Assembly: GCA_001464765.1 (NCBI GenBank)
Contig: LNDV01000040.1
Coordinates: 1-64,000, forward strand
Reading direction: 5' to 3'
DNA length: 64,000 nt
Origin: Betaproteobacteria bacterium Ga0077526
GTDB lineage: Bacteria; Pseudomonadota; Gammaproteobacteria; Burkholderiales; Ga0077523
The first letter of the stretch is position 1. Every line of letters starts with the position of its first letter. Both the position numbers and the translations under genes were made by a program. The notes beneath the pieces were generated by a model, which was not told the DNA's origin, searched no databases, and saw nothing but the letters and a program-made list of their open reading frames with translations. This document shows positions 8,163 to 17,768 of the stretch, in pieces.

Positions 8163-9280
8163 GCGTTGTTGTCCTTGTTGTCACCCGAGGCTGCGGGCCC
8201 GGCATCCGTGCCCTGAGGCGTGCGCCCCGGCGAGGCCGCGCCTTCCAGCTGTTCCACCCGCGACGCCAGCGAGCGCACGATGTCCGCGATCTCGTGCAGG
8301 CGGTTGAAGTGCGCGAGGTTCTTCATCCAGTCCTTGTGCGGTAGTGCCGGGAAGAAACCGTCGTAGATGCCCGGGGTCGTGATGCTCTTGCGCACCATCG
8401 TGCCCGCCGCGACGATGGCACCGTCGCAGATGTCGATGTGGCCGTGGATCATGGCGGCACCACCGATGCGGCAGCGCTTGCCGATGTGGGAACTGCCCGC
8501 GAAGCCGGTACAGGCGGCGACGGCGGTGTGCGCGCCGATCACGACGTTGTGCGCGACCTGGATCTGGTTGTCGAGCTTAACGCCCTCCTCGAGCACGGTG
8601 TCGCCGAGGGCGCCGCGATCGATGGTGGTGTTGGCGCCGATCTCGACATCGTTGCCGAGGACCGCGCGACCGATCTGCGGCACCTTGACCCAGCGCCCGC
8701 CGTCCTCCGCCATGCCGAAGCCGTCGCCACCGATGACGACGCCGGGATGCAGGACGCAGCGATCGCCCACCACGCAGTCGTGGCAGATGACGACGTTGGC
8801 GTGCAGGAGGACATCCGCGCCCACGGAAGCCCCGGGACCCACGACGCAGCCGGGACCGATCCTGGTGCGCTCGCCCACTGAGGCGCCAGCCTCGATGACC
8901 GCATTGGGGCCGATGGAAGCGCTGGCCGCCACACAGGCATCCGGCGCGACGACTGCCGACGGGTGGATGCCCGGAACGAGAGGTGGCCCGGGATTCAGCA
9001 GCGTGGAGACCCGCGCGAGGTACAGGTAAGGGTTGGGCGTGATGATGCGCGGACGGTCGGTGGCGTCACGATCGTCGGGCCCGAGGATCACGGCGCCGGC
9101 GCATGTGGAGGCAAGCTGCTTCCGGTACTTGGCCGACGCGAGAAAGGAGATGTCGTCGGCGCCGGCGGTGTCGAGGGGCGCCACCTGCCGGACCGCCACG
9201 TCGGCCTGCCCGATGAGCTCGCCACCGAAGCGGGCGACGAGCGCCCCGAGGGTGACGGGTGACTTCCCGGAATCAGCCAT
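8159..9280 (-). CDS. lpxD: UDP-3-O-(3-hydroxyacyl)glucosamine N-acyltransferase
   Basis: A 373-residue trimeric acyltransferase, third step of lipid A synthesis. An N-terminal uridine-binding domain (TLGALVARFGGELIG to FLASAKYRKQL) precedes a hexapeptide-repeat beta-helix starting at IHPSAVVAPDACVAASASIG. The catalytic His is in NQIQVAHNVVIGAHTAVAA. The C-terminal tail after VEQLEG is unusually long, polar and probably disordered (about 25 residues). It is 63 bp downstream of the skp gene. Confidence 0.97.
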   Translation of the reverse strand: MADSGKSPVTLGALVARFGGELIGQADVAVRQVAPLDTAGADDISFLASAKYRKQLASTCAGAVILGPDDRDATDRPRIITPNPYLYLARVSTLLNPGPPLVPGIHPSAVVAPDACVAASASIGPNAVIEAGASVGERTRIGPGCVVGPGASVGADVLLHANVVICHDCVVGDRCVLHPGVVIGGDGFGMAEDGGRWVKVPQIGRAVLGNDVEIGANTTIDRGALGDTVLEEGVKLDNQIQVAHNVVIGAHTAVAACTGFAGSSHIGKRCRIGGAAMIHGHIDICDGAIVAAGTMVRKSITTPGIYDGFFPALPHKDWMKNLAHFNRLHEIADIVRSLASRVEQLEGAASPGRTPQGTDAGPAASGDNKDNNA

Positions 9281-9343
9281 GGGAACCCTGCGCGGCGAAG
9301 TCGGAGGTCACCGTCGTCGATCCGGTGGGGGTGCCGTCGGCGA

Positions 9344-9862
9344 TTACTTGTCGCCGAGGGCCTTGATGACCTTGTCGGTGATGTCGATGCGGGGGCTGCG
9401 GAACACGGCTTCCTGCAGGATTAGGTCGTACTTCTCCTGCTCCGCGATCTGCTGCACGACCTTGTTGGCGCGCTCGATCACCTGGGCGAGTTCCTCGTTC
9501 TTGCGCATGTTGAGGTCCTCGCGGAACTCGCGCTGCATGCGCTGGAGGTCGCGGTTGATACGTGCAAGGTCGCCTTCCTTGTTGCGGCGGTCCGACTCGC
9601 TCATGGTCACGCCGTCCTTCTCGAGGGCGGTCTGCAGATCCTTGCCCTGCTTGGTGAGCTTCTGGAGTTCGGCATCGCGGGCGGCGAATTCCTTCTCGAG
9701 CTTCTGCAGGGCCTTCTTCGCGGGGGCGGCTTCGCGGAGGATGCGCTCGATGCTAACGAAACCCATCTTGATCGCGTCGTTGGCGACAGCCCATCCTGCA
9801 TTCGCCAGGAAGCACGCGCCTGCGATGAGCGAAACAACTTTCTTCGAGACTGGTCTGGTCAT
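9344..9862 (-). CDS. skp: Periplasmic chaperone Skp/OmpH
   Basis: A 172-residue periplasmic chaperone for outer-membrane proteins. A signal peptide (KKVVSLIAGACFLANAGWAVA) precedes IKMGFVSIERIL and a long charged coiled-coil hairpin (about 50-135) rich in Lys, Glu and Gln, followed by DLILQEAVFRSPRIDITDKV. Its position directly after bamA is the standard arrangement. It delivers unfolded beta-barrel proteins to the BAM complex. Confidence 0.95.
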   Translation of the reverse strand: MTRPVSKKVVSLIAGACFLANAGWAVANDAIKMGFVSIERILREAAPAKKALQKLEKEFAARDAELQKLTKQGKDLQTALEKDGVTMSESDRRNKEGDLARINRDLQRMQREFREDLNMRKNEELAQVIERANKVVQQIAEQEKYDLILQEAVFRSPRIDITDKVIKALGDK

Positions 9863-9901
9863 GGGTGGTTCCTGCGGTTTGGCCCGGCCGCCAACTGACG
9901 G

Positions 9902-12169
9902 CTAGAAGATCGTGCCGAGCGTGAACTGGATGCGCTGCAATCGATCCGTCGGTTCCTTCTTGAGCGGGATGCCGAAGCTCAGCTTCAGCGGCCCCACCGG
10001 AGAAAACCAGTTAAGCGAAACGCCCGTGGAATAGCGCAGTTCCGCGAAGTTGTAAGTAGTATCCACCATCCCGGCGTCCACGAACCAGGACAGCCGGAGG
10101 CTCCGATCCTTGTCGGCACCCGGGAACGGGAAGTAGTACTCCACGTTGCCGAGCAGCTGCTTGTTGGCGCCGATGGCGAGGCCGAATTCGTCCCGCGGCC
10201 CGATGCCGAAGGTGAAGAAGCCCCGGACGCTGTTCACGCCGCCCGCGTAGAAGTTCTTGTAGAACGGCAACGGATTGCCCGAGTATCCGTTGGCATAGCC
10301 GACGGTGGCGCCGATCTGCAGGGTGCTGGTGCGGCCGATTGGCCAGTAGCGCTGACCGGTATACGTGAGGCGGTAGTAGCGGAGATCACCACCCGGCACA
10401 GCGACTTCCGTCTGCACCCGCTGGAACGGACCGGAGGTCGGGGTGATGGTGTTGTCGCGGCCGTCCCGCGAGAACCCGAGGGTGCCGATGATGCCGAGGT
10501 TGACCGATCCGTACTGGTTCACGAAGTCCCGGAACCGCTTAGGGGTCGCGCTGAAGATCTCGATGTCGGTGGATTCGACCGACAGGCCCATGTTGATGGT
10601 GTCGAGTTCCGACACCGGGATGCCGAAGCGTATGCCCGCGCCGTCGGTATTCGTCGCATACGTGGCCAGCCGCAGCACGGATGGGTTGAACCGCCGCGAA
10701 TAGAAGTCGAAGCCGCGGCTGATGCCGTCGTCCGTCCAGTACGGATTCGTGTACGACAGGTTGATCACGCGGTTGATCCGGCCGGTCTGGATGCCGAGGG
10801 AAAGCGCGTTGCCCGTGCCGAAGGCGTTCTGCTGGCTGATGTTCGCCGAAAGGATCAGTCGCTCGATACTGGACACGCCCGCCCCCAGGCTGATGCTGCC
10901 GGTGGGGCGCTCCTTCACGGTCATGTTGACGTCGACCTGGTCGGGCACGCCCTGGACGGCCGGCGTCTCGAGATTCACCTCGGAGAAGTAGCCCAGACGG
11001 TCGACCCGCACCTTGGAGCGGTTGAGCTTCTCCTGGGAATACCAGGCGCCCTCCATCTGCCGGAACTCGCGGCGGACGACTTCGTCCCGGGTCGTGGTGT
11101 TGCCGGCGACGTTGATGCGGCGCACGTACACGCGGCGGCCCGGATCCACGAACATCGTGAAGGAGACCTGCCGCTTCACGCGGTCGATCTCGGGCACCGG
11201 ATTCACCTGGGCGAAGGCGTAGCCGTCGTTGCCGAGGCGGTCGCTGATCAGCTTGCTGGTTTCGGTCAGCTTCTCGCGGTTGAAGACTTCACCGGGATTG
11301 AGCCGGAACAGCGCACGCAGTTCGGCCTCGGGCACAAGGAGGTCACCGGCGAGCTTCACGTCGGTGACGGTGTACTTCTGGCCTTCGGACACGTTCACCG
11401 TGATGAAGACGTCCTTCTTGTCGGGGCTCAGCGCGACCTGGGTCGAGTCGATGGTGAACTCGAGGTAGCCCTGGTTCAGGTAGAAGGACCGGAGCGTTTC
11501 GAGGTCGGCCGCGAGCTTCTGGCGGGAGTACTGGTCGTTGCGGGTGTACCAGGTCATCGCGCCGGGTGTGCGCAGCACCATGAGGTCCAGCAGGTCCTTG
11601 TCGCGGAACACGCGGTTGCCCACGATGTTGACTGCGCGGATCTTGGCGACGGCGCCTTCGACGATGTTGAAGTTGATGCCGACACGATTGCGCTCGAGCG
11701 GATTCACCGTGGTCTGCACATCGACCGCGTACTTGCCGCGGGAGATGTACTGGTTCTTCAGGTCCTGCTTGGCGCGCTCGAGGATCGACTGGTCGAAGAT
11801 GCGGCCTTCCTGCAGGCCCACCGCCCGGAAGATCTCGAGCAGCTTCTTCTTGTCGAATTCCTTGGAGCCGCGGACGTCGATCGCGGAGATCGCTGGACGC
11901 TCCTGGACGATCACCACGAGGACATTGCCGTCCTGCTCGACCTGCACGTCCTTGAAGAAGCCGGTGCCGAAGAGGAGCTTGACCGACGCAGTCGCCTTCT
12001 CGGGCGTCATGTCGTCGCCGACCTTCACCGGCAGATAGCCGAAGATCGTCCCGGCCTCGGTGCGCTGGATACCCTCGACGCGGATGTCCTGGATCTTGAA
12101 GGGTTCGAAGCTGTGTGCGGCTTGCGAATACGCGAGCGCGAAAAGGACCGCGATGAGAAGACGCTTCAT
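9902..12169 (-). CDS. bamA: Outer membrane protein assembly factor BamA
   Basis: A 755-residue outer-membrane protein, the core of the BAM complex that folds beta-barrel proteins. A signal peptide (LLIAVLFALAYSQAAHSFEP) is followed by five POTRA domains (about 22-420), the first starting IQDIRVEGIQRTEAGTIFGYL. The C-terminal 16-strand barrel has the conserved VRGF motif in NSVRGFFTFGIGP and ends in a C-terminal Phe (QFTLGTIF), as expected for the beta-signal. It is encoded 3 bp after rseP. The length is slightly short of E. coli BamA but complete. Confidence 0.97.
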   Translation of the reverse strand: MKRLLIAVLFALAYSQAAHSFEPFKIQDIRVEGIQRTEAGTIFGYLPVKVGDDMTPEKATASVKLLFGTGFFKDVQVEQDGNVLVVIVQERPAISAIDVRGSKEFDKKKLLEIFRAVGLQEGRIFDQSILERAKQDLKNQYISRGKYAVDVQTTVNPLERNRVGINFNIVEGAVAKIRAVNIVGNRVFRDKDLLDLMVLRTPGAMTWYTRNDQYSRQKLAADLETLRSFYLNQGYLEFTIDSTQVALSPDKKDVFITVNVSEGQKYTVTDVKLAGDLLVPEAELRALFRLNPGEVFNREKLTETSKLISDRLGNDGYAFAQVNPVPEIDRVKRQVSFTMFVDPGRRVYVRRINVAGNTTTRDEVVRREFRQMEGAWYSQEKLNRSKVRVDRLGYFSEVNLETPAVQGVPDQVDVNMTVKERPTGSISLGAGVSSIERLILSANISQQNAFGTGNALSLGIQTGRINRVINLSYTNPYWTDDGISRGFDFYSRRFNPSVLRLATYATNTDGAGIRFGIPVSELDTINMGLSVESTDIEIFSATPKRFRDFVNQYGSVNLGIIGTLGFSRDGRDNTITPTSGPFQRVQTEVAVPGGDLRYYRLTYTGQRYWPIGRTSTLQIGATVGYANGYSGNPLPFYKNFYAGGVNSVRGFFTFGIGPRDEFGLAIGANKQLLGNVEYYFPFPGADKDRSLRLSWFVDAGMVDTTYNFAELRYSTGVSLNWFSPVGPLKLSFGIPLKKEPTDRLQRIQFTLGTIF

Positions 12170-12172
12170 CCG

Positions 12173-13540
12173 CTAGGAGCCGCCCACCAGGCGTTGGATA
12201 TCGTTATAGATGGCGAAGGCCATCAGGCTGAACAGGAGCACGACCCCGACCTTCTGGCCGATCTCGAGCGCGCGCTCGGACACAGGTCTGCCCTTGATGA
12301 CTTCGACCGAATAATACATCAGGTGCCCCCCATCCAGTAGCGGCACGGGGAGCAGATTCAGCACGCCGAGACTGATCGACACGAGCGCGAGGAAGCTCAC
12401 GTAGGGCAACCAGCCCATCTGCGCCGACTGTCCTGCGTAGTCGGCGATGGTGAGCGGCCCGCTCAGATTCTTGATGGAAACCTTGCCCATCACCATCTTC
12501 CCCATCATCTCGAGCGTGAAGATGGAAGCATCCCAGGTCTTGCGCACGGCCTGCCAGACAGCCTCGCCCATCGGGTATTTCACTTCGGTGAGATAACGCG
12601 CCATCGCGGCCTGGTCCGGTTTCGGGCCGATGCCGAGCTTGCCGACCTCGCGTTCGCCCTCGCGCTCGGCGTTGGGCGTCACGGTGAGCGGCACCTCGGC
12701 GCCGTCTCTGAGCACCGTGACCCGCAGTGCCTGGCCGGGACGGCTGCGCACTTCGCGCACGAGCTGGTCCCAGCGTTCGATGGCGATGTCATTCACACCG
12801 ACGATCTCGTCGCCCTCGCGGATGCCTCCCGCCTGCCCGGCGCCGCCCGAGACCACGGTCCCGATGACCGGAGGCAGCGGCGGCTGGAACTGGATGATGC
12901 CGAGCGCCTTGAGGAAATCGGCGTCGAGGGAGTCGGTGTCGAGTGACCCGAGGTCCAGGCGCCGCGACTGGATGCTGCCGGACAGGGACTCCACTTCGAC
13001 CGCGACGGTGTGGCGTTCGACGGCGTGCTCGAGCAGCGCCCAGCGCAGTTCCTGCCAGGTGCGGACGGGCTTGCCGTCCACGCTGCGGATGAGATCACCG
13101 GGCTCGAACTGCGCAAACGCGGCCGGCGTACCCGACGCGGGCGCGTCCACGGCCGGCCGGACACCAGGGACGCCGTGAACGAACAGCACCCAGTAGAGCA
13201 GGATGGCAAGGAGGAAGTTGGCGATGGGGCCGGCGGCCACGATCGCGATGCGGCGCCAGACGTTCTGGCGGTTGAAGGCGCGATCGCGATCCTGCGGCGC
13301 CACGGGCCCTTCGCGTTCGTCCACCATCTTCACGTAGCCGCCCAGCGGAAAGGCGCCCAGCGCCCACTCGGTGCCGTCCTTGCCCATTTTGCGGCTCCAT
13401 AGCGGCTTGCCGAAGCCGACGGAGAAACGCAGCACCTTCACACCGCACAGGCGCGCAACGAGGTAGTGCCCGAACTCGTGGAACACGATCAGGATCCCCA
13501 GCGCGAGGAGAAAGGCGACCACCGTCGTGAGAAAGCTCAT
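12173..13540 (-). CDS. rseP: RIP metalloprotease RseP (site-2 protease)
   Basis: A 455-residue inner-membrane zinc protease that cleaves anti-sigma factors within the membrane and clears signal peptide remnants. The zinc motif HEFGH sits in IVFHEFGHYLVARLCGVKV (about 21-39), and the third ligand is in LPVPLLDGGHL near the C-terminus. Two PDZ domains lie between (about 115-320). Both start and stop fit tightly between dxr (46 bp) and bamA (3 bp). The superoperon position links it to envelope stress control. Confidence 0.97.
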   Translation of the reverse strand: MSFLTTVVAFLLALGILIVFHEFGHYLVARLCGVKVLRFSVGFGKPLWSRKMGKDGTEWALGAFPLGGYVKMVDEREGPVAPQDRDRAFNRQNVWRRIAIVAAGPIANFLLAILLYWVLFVHGVPGVRPAVDAPASGTPAAFAQFEPGDLIRSVDGKPVRTWQELRWALLEHAVERHTVAVEVESLSGSIQSRRLDLGSLDTDSLDADFLKALGIIQFQPPLPPVIGTVVSGGAGQAGGIREGDEIVGVNDIAIERWDQLVREVRSRPGQALRVTVLRDGAEVPLTVTPNAEREGEREVGKLGIGPKPDQAAMARYLTEVKYPMGEAVWQAVRKTWDASIFTLEMMGKMVMGKVSIKNLSGPLTIADYAGQSAQMGWLPYVSFLALVSISLGVLNLLPVPLLDGGHLMYYSVEVIKGRPVSERALEIGQKVGVVLLFSLMAFAIYNDIQRLVGGS

Positions 13541-13586
13541 CTTCGACTCCGGAACAGGGGCTCGCCGGCACTCTGCGGGGCAGGTG

Positions 13587-14777
13587 TCATGCGAACCGTT
13601 TCAGTACTTCGCCGGCGATGCGTCGGGCTTCGCGATCGGCCTCGGCCACGCCTTCGAGGGTGTCCGGCGGCGCACCGCGGACGGACTCGAGGACGGACTC
13701 GACGACACCGGCAATCCTGTGGAATGGGACCCCGCCCTCGAGGAACCGTTCGACCGCGCATTCGTTCGCCGCGTTGAGCGCGATGGGCGCCGCCCCGCCC
13801 TGCTCGAGCGCCCGGAACGCGAGACCCAGGCAAGGGAAGCGGTCGAGATCCGGCGCTTCGAACGACAGCGCCGCCATCTGCGTGAGATCGAGGCGCGCCA
13901 CGCCGGCCTCCACGCGATCGGGATACGCCAGCGCGTGGGCGATGGGCGTGCGCATGTCGGGGTTGCCGAGTTGCGCGAGCACCGAGCCGTCCTCGTACTC
14001 GACCATCGAGTGGATCACGCTCTGCGGGTGGATCACCACGTCGATGCGCGCGCGCGGCAGACCGAAGAGCCAGTGGGCCTCGATCACTTCGAGCCCCTTG
14101 TTCATCATCGTGGCGGAATCGACGGAGATCTTGCGGCCCATCACCCAGTTGGGATGCGCGCAGGCCTCGTCGGGTGTGACTGTCGCGAGCCGCTCGATGG
14201 GGACGGTGCGAAACGGTCCGCCCGAGGCGGTGAGCAGGATCCGCCGGACACCTCCGTGCGCAAGCCCGCGTTCGAAGCCGCGCGGCAGGCACTGGAAGAT
14301 CGCGTTGTGTTCGCTGTCGATGGGCAGCAGTTCGGCGCCGTGGCGATGCACGGCTTCCATGAAGAGCGCGCCCGCCATCACGAGGGCTTCCTTGTTCGCG
14401 AGCAGGACGCGGCGCCCGGCACGCACCGCACGCAGTGTCGGCTCGAGTCCCGCAGCACCGACGATCGCCGCCATGACGGAATCGGCATCGCTCACCGAGG
14501 CAACGGCGCAGACGCCCTCTTCTCCCGCGAGCACTTCACAGCGAACGCCGGCAGCCTTCAGGCGCGACTCCAGCGCCGCGGCCGCCTGCGGCTCGAGCAT
14601 GGCGGCATAGCGCGGACGGTGCGTGACGCACTGTTCGAACAGCGTATCGACATCCCGGCGCGCGGACAGGGCGACGGCGCGGTAGCGGTCGGGGTGCCGT
14701 GCGATCACGTCGAGCGTCGAGCGGCCGATGCTGCCGGTGGAGCCGAGCACGGCGATGCGGCGCAGTGCGTCGCTCAT
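13587..14777 (-). CDS. dxr: 1-deoxy-D-xylulose-5-phosphate reductoisomerase
   Basis: A 396-residue cytoplasmic enzyme, second step of the MEP isoprenoid pathway. It has an NADPH-binding motif VLGSTGSIGRSTLDV at the N-terminus, LANKEALVMAG, the metal ligands in PIDSEHNAIFQCL, and ASGGPF. The start is the ATG at 14777, which overlaps the cdsA stop (ATGA). An in-frame ATG 21 nt upstream lies inside cdsA and is less likely. The undecaprenyl synthase gene two genes upstream uses its downstream product. Confidence 0.96.
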   Translation of the reverse strand: MSDALRRIAVLGSTGSIGRSTLDVIARHPDRYRAVALSARRDVDTLFEQCVTHRPRYAAMLEPQAAAALESRLKAAGVRCEVLAGEEGVCAVASVSDADSVMAAIVGAAGLEPTLRAVRAGRRVLLANKEALVMAGALFMEAVHRHGAELLPIDSEHNAIFQCLPRGFERGLAHGGVRRILLTASGGPFRTVPIERLATVTPDEACAHPNWVMGRKISVDSATMMNKGLEVIEAHWLFGLPRARIDVVIHPQSVIHSMVEYEDGSVLAQLGNPDMRTPIAHALAYPDRVEAGVARLDLTQMAALSFEAPDLDRFPCLGLAFRALEQGGAAPIALNAANECAVERFLEGGVPFHRIAGVVESVLESVRGAPPDTLEGVAEADREARRIAGEVLKRFA

Positions 14778-15598
14778 ACCGGCCTCCCGGCGGTCCACCA
14801 GACGAACAGCGCCATCACCGGCAGGCTCGCCGTGAGGCTGTCGAGACGATCGAGAATGCCGCCGTGGCCGGGCAGGATGCTGCCGCTGTCCTTGAGGCCG
14901 GCCTCGCGCTTCATCCAGGATTCGAAGAGATCACCCACGATGCTGAGGATCACGACGGCCTCGAGAAACACCAGGGTGAGGACTGCCGCGCCGGGCGCGA
15001 GCAGGCCGGGCCGAAGCCATTCGACGATTCCGAAATAGACCGCCACACCAGCGAGCGCACCGTACACCCCCTCCCAGGATTTGCCGGGACTCACGAGCGG
15101 CGCGAGCTTGCGGCGCCCGAACGTCCGGCCTGTGAAGTATGCCGCCGAATCGGCCACCCAGATCACCGCCATGAGCGCGAGAAGTCTCGCAGGCTCGCGC
15201 TGGAGGTGCCAGACCGCCAGCCAGGCCGGGAAAAGTACCCACCAGCCGGCGATCAGCAGAGCCGGCGCGCTGCGCACCTGCCAGCGGCGCAAGACCCAGG
15301 GGGTGGCGATGCCGAGCCAGAACCCGAGCGCGAGGATCCAGGTGGCAACAGGCAATGCGTCTTGAAGGGAGGAAACGTGCCCGAGGGCAAGGGAAGCCAG
15401 CAGGCAGGACAGCAGAATCAGCGCGGTGAAAAGAATGCGACCGGTGGAGGTCCAGCCAGCGAGTCGACCCCACTCCCAGGCGCCGATGGCGATGACGATG
15501 GCGCTGGCGATGCCCCATGCGTCGTTCGACAGGAGAAACAGCCCTGCGAGCGCCAGCGGAATGAGCACCGCGGCGGTGAGAATGCGACGACCGAGCAT
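14774..15598 (-). CDS. cdsA: Phosphatidate cytidylyltransferase
   Basis: A 274-residue inner-membrane enzyme with about eight hydrophobic helices that makes CDP-diacylglycerol from phosphatidate and CTP. The CdsA signature is seen in LVSPGKSWEGVYGALAG and in GDLFESWMKREAGLKDSG, followed by LPGHGGILDRLDSL. It lies 16 bp after uppS and overlaps dxr. The length and motif order are normal. Confidence 0.96.
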   Translation of the reverse strand: MLGRRILTAAVLIPLALAGLFLLSNDAWGIASAIVIAIGAWEWGRLAGWTSTGRILFTALILLSCLLASLALGHVSSLQDALPVATWILALGFWLGIATPWVLRRWQVRSAPALLIAGWWVLFPAWLAVWHLQREPARLLALMAVIWVADSAAYFTGRTFGRRKLAPLVSPGKSWEGVYGALAGVAVYFGIVEWLRPGLLAPGAAVLTLVFLEAVVILSIVGDLFESWMKREAGLKDSGSILPGHGGILDRLDSLTASLPVMALFVWWTAGRPV

Positions 15599-15614
15599 CG
15601 CGAAGGGGAACCGG

Positions 15615-16415
15615 TCAGCCGCCGACGACCGGCACCACGGTCCGTTCGGCCGGAAGCTCCTGCGGGTCCTGCGTCAGCTGCTCGCTCGTGCGACCGAACC
15701 GACGCTCCCGCTTGCGGTACGAGTGAATCGCCGACAGGTAGGTGCGCGCATCGAAGTCGGGCCACAGCGTGTCGGTGAAATAGAGTTCCGTGTAGGCGAG
15801 TTGCCACAGCAGGAAGTTGCTGATGCGCTGCTCCCCACCCGTGCGGATGAACAGATCGGGCTCGGGCGCATAGCGCATCGCGAGCCACGGGGCGAGATCC
15901 TGCTCCGTATAGAGGCCGTCCTTCTCCGGATGGGCCTGGGTCATGCGGTTGACCGCCTGCATGATGTCCCACCGGCCGCCATAGTTGGCTGCGATGGTGA
16001 GAGTGAGGCCGGGATTGTCCGCCGTCAGGGCCTCGCTCTCGCGTACCAGCCTGACGATGGAGGCATCCAGGGGCGAGAGGTCCCCCACGACTTTGAGGCG
16101 GATGCCGTTCTCATGCAGTTCGGCCACTTCCTTCTCGAGGGCGTAGACGAACAGGTTCATGAGGAAGGACACCTCCTCGGGCGGGCGGCGCCAGTTCTCG
16201 CTCGAGAAGGCGAACAGCGTGAGGTACTGCACACCGAACTGCGTGGACAGCCGCACGGCCTCGCGCACCGCTTCGAGTCCGCGGCGATGGCCGGCCACGC
16301 GCGGCAGAAAGCGCTTTTTCGCCCAGCGGCCGTTGCCATCCATGATGATGGCAACGTGACGCGGAACGCGGGACGTCTCCGGAATCTGCAGGGTGGAACT
16401 GGAGAAGCGTCCCAA
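15615..16415 (-). CDS. uppS: Isoprenyl (undecaprenyl diphosphate) synthase
   Basis: A 266-residue cis-prenyltransferase producing the C55 lipid carrier for peptidoglycan and O-antigen synthesis. It has the catalytic region HVAIIMDGNGRWAKKR (Asp, Arg and Trp of the diphosphate-binding site), GHRRG, FAFSSENWRRP and the C-terminal RTGGEQRISNFLLWQ. There is only 1 bp between the frr stop and this start. The last 20 or so residues (QDPQELPAERTVVPVVGG) extend beyond the usual domain. Confidence 0.96.
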   Translation of the reverse strand: MGRFSSSTLQIPETSRVPRHVAIIMDGNGRWAKKRFLPRVAGHRRGLEAVREAVRLSTQFGVQYLTLFAFSSENWRRPPEEVSFLMNLFVYALEKEVAELHENGIRLKVVGDLSPLDASIVRLVRESEALTADNPGLTLTIAANYGGRWDIMQAVNRMTQAHPEKDGLYTEQDLAPWLAMRYAPEPDLFIRTGGEQRISNFLLWQLAYTELYFTDTLWPDFDARTYLSAIHSYRKRERRFGRTSEQLTQDPQELPAERTVVPVVGG

Positions 16416-16416
16416 G

Positions 16417-16974
16417 TCAGACCGCCAGGAGTTCTGTTTCTTTGGCGGCGATCATCTTGTCCACCTCCGCCACGAAGCGGTCGGTGAGCTTCTGCACCTC
16501 GTCCTGGGCCTTGCGCTCCTCGTCTTCCGAGACCTTCTTGTCCTTCAGCAGGTCCTTCAGGTGCGTATTGGCATCACGACGGACGCTGCGGATGGCGACC
16601 CGGGCGTCCTCGGCTTCCTTCTTGACGGCTTTGACGAGGTCCTTGCGGCGCTCCTCGGTCAGTGCCGGCATGGGCACCCGCACCATCTCACCCTGCGTCG
16701 CGGGGTTGAGGCCGAGATCCGACTCGCGGATGGCCTTCTCGATGGCACCGATGAGCTTCTTTTCCCACGGGGTGACGCCGATCGTGCGGGCGTCCACCAG
16801 CGTGACGCTGGCGACCTGCGGGATCGCCGTGAGGGTCCCGTAGTAGTCGATCTTCACGTGATCGAGAATTCCGGTGTGGGCCCGACCCGTCCGGACCTTG
16901 CCCAGGTCGGTCTTCAGCGTATCGATGCACTTCTGCATCCGCTGCTCGGCACTTTTCTTGACGTCGGCAATCAT
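16417..16974 (-). CDS. frr: Ribosome recycling factor
   Basis: A 185-residue tRNA-mimic protein that splits post-termination ribosomes with EF-G. It shows the family pattern KSAEQRMQKCIDTLKTDLGK, VRTGRAHTGILDHV, DYYGTLTAIPQVASV and LTEERRKDLVKAVKKEAE. It lies 63 bp downstream of pyrH within the rpsB operon, as in most proteobacteria. The length is exactly that of the family. Confidence 0.98.
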   Translation of the reverse strand: MIADVKKSAEQRMQKCIDTLKTDLGKVRTGRAHTGILDHVKIDYYGTLTAIPQVASVTLVDARTIGVTPWEKKLIGAIEKAIRESDLGLNPATQGEMVRVPMPALTEERRKDLVKAVKKEAEDARVAIRSVRRDANTHLKDLLKDKKVSEDEERKAQDEVQKLTDRFVAEVDKMIAAKETELLAV

Positions 16975-17037
16975 CCCAGGTGTTCCTCGTGCGATGCGTC
17001 GAAACTGGAGCGCCGACCCCTGTCGGCGCCATGGGTA

Positions 17038-17757
17038 TTATGCGACATGTACCCGCGTGCCCTCTTTCTCCCCCATCACCACCCGCCGCAGCGAGCCGGG
17101 GTTGAAGATGCTGAACACACAGATGGGCAGTTTCTGGTCCCGGCACAGCGTGAGCGCCGTGGCATCCATGACCTTGAGGTTGCGGTTGATCGCCTCGTCG
17201 AAGGTCAGGCTGTCATAACGGACGGCTGCGGGATTCTTCTTGGGATCATCGGAATAGATCCCGTCGACTTTAGTGGCCTTCAGCACGATCTCGGCATTGA
17301 TTTCCATGCCGCGCAGGGCGGCTGCCGTGTCCGTGGTAAAGAAGGGATTGCCCGTGCCGGCCGCGAAGATGACGACCTTGCCTTCCTCGAGGTAGCGGAT
17401 GGCCTTGCCCCGGATGTAGGGCTCGGCCACCTGCTCGATGTTGAGCGCCGACTGGACCCGCCCCGCCACGCCGATCCGGCGCATGGCGTCCTGCAGGGCC
17501 AGGGCGTTCATCACCGTGGCGAGCATACCCATGTAATCCGCCGTCGCGCGGTCCATGCCGGCGGCGCCGGGAGCGACACCCCGAAAAATGTTGCCCCCGC
17601 CGATCACCACGCCCGTCTCCACGCCGAGGTTCACCACCTCGGCCACCTCGGAGACGATGCGTTCGATGGTCTCGCGGTTGATCCCGTAGCTGTCGTCGCC
17701 CATGAGGGCTTCCCCCGACAGCTTGAGGATGATCCTCTTGTACGCGGGCGCCGCCAT
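17038..17757 (-). CDS. pyrH: Uridylate kinase
   Basis: A 239-residue hexameric UMP kinase of the amino acid kinase fold, which makes UDP for nucleotide and cell-wall sugar synthesis. It has the N-terminal RIILKLSGEALMG, the GGGNIFRG phosphate loop, DRATADYMGMLATVMNALAL and the TGNPFFTTDTAAALR nucleotide region. It lies 11 bp after tsf. The GTP/UTP-regulated bacterial form is expected from the family. Confidence 0.98.
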   Translation of the reverse strand: MAAPAYKRIILKLSGEALMGDDSYGINRETIERIVSEVAEVVNLGVETGVVIGGGNIFRGVAPGAAGMDRATADYMGMLATVMNALALQDAMRRIGVAGRVQSALNIEQVAEPYIRGKAIRYLEEGKVVIFAAGTGNPFFTTDTAAALRGMEINAEIVLKATKVDGIYSDDPKKNPAAVRYDSLTFDEAINRNLKVMDATALTLCRDQKLPICVFSIFNPGSLRRVVMGEKEGTRVHVA

Positions 17758-17768
17758 GCGCGCCCCCG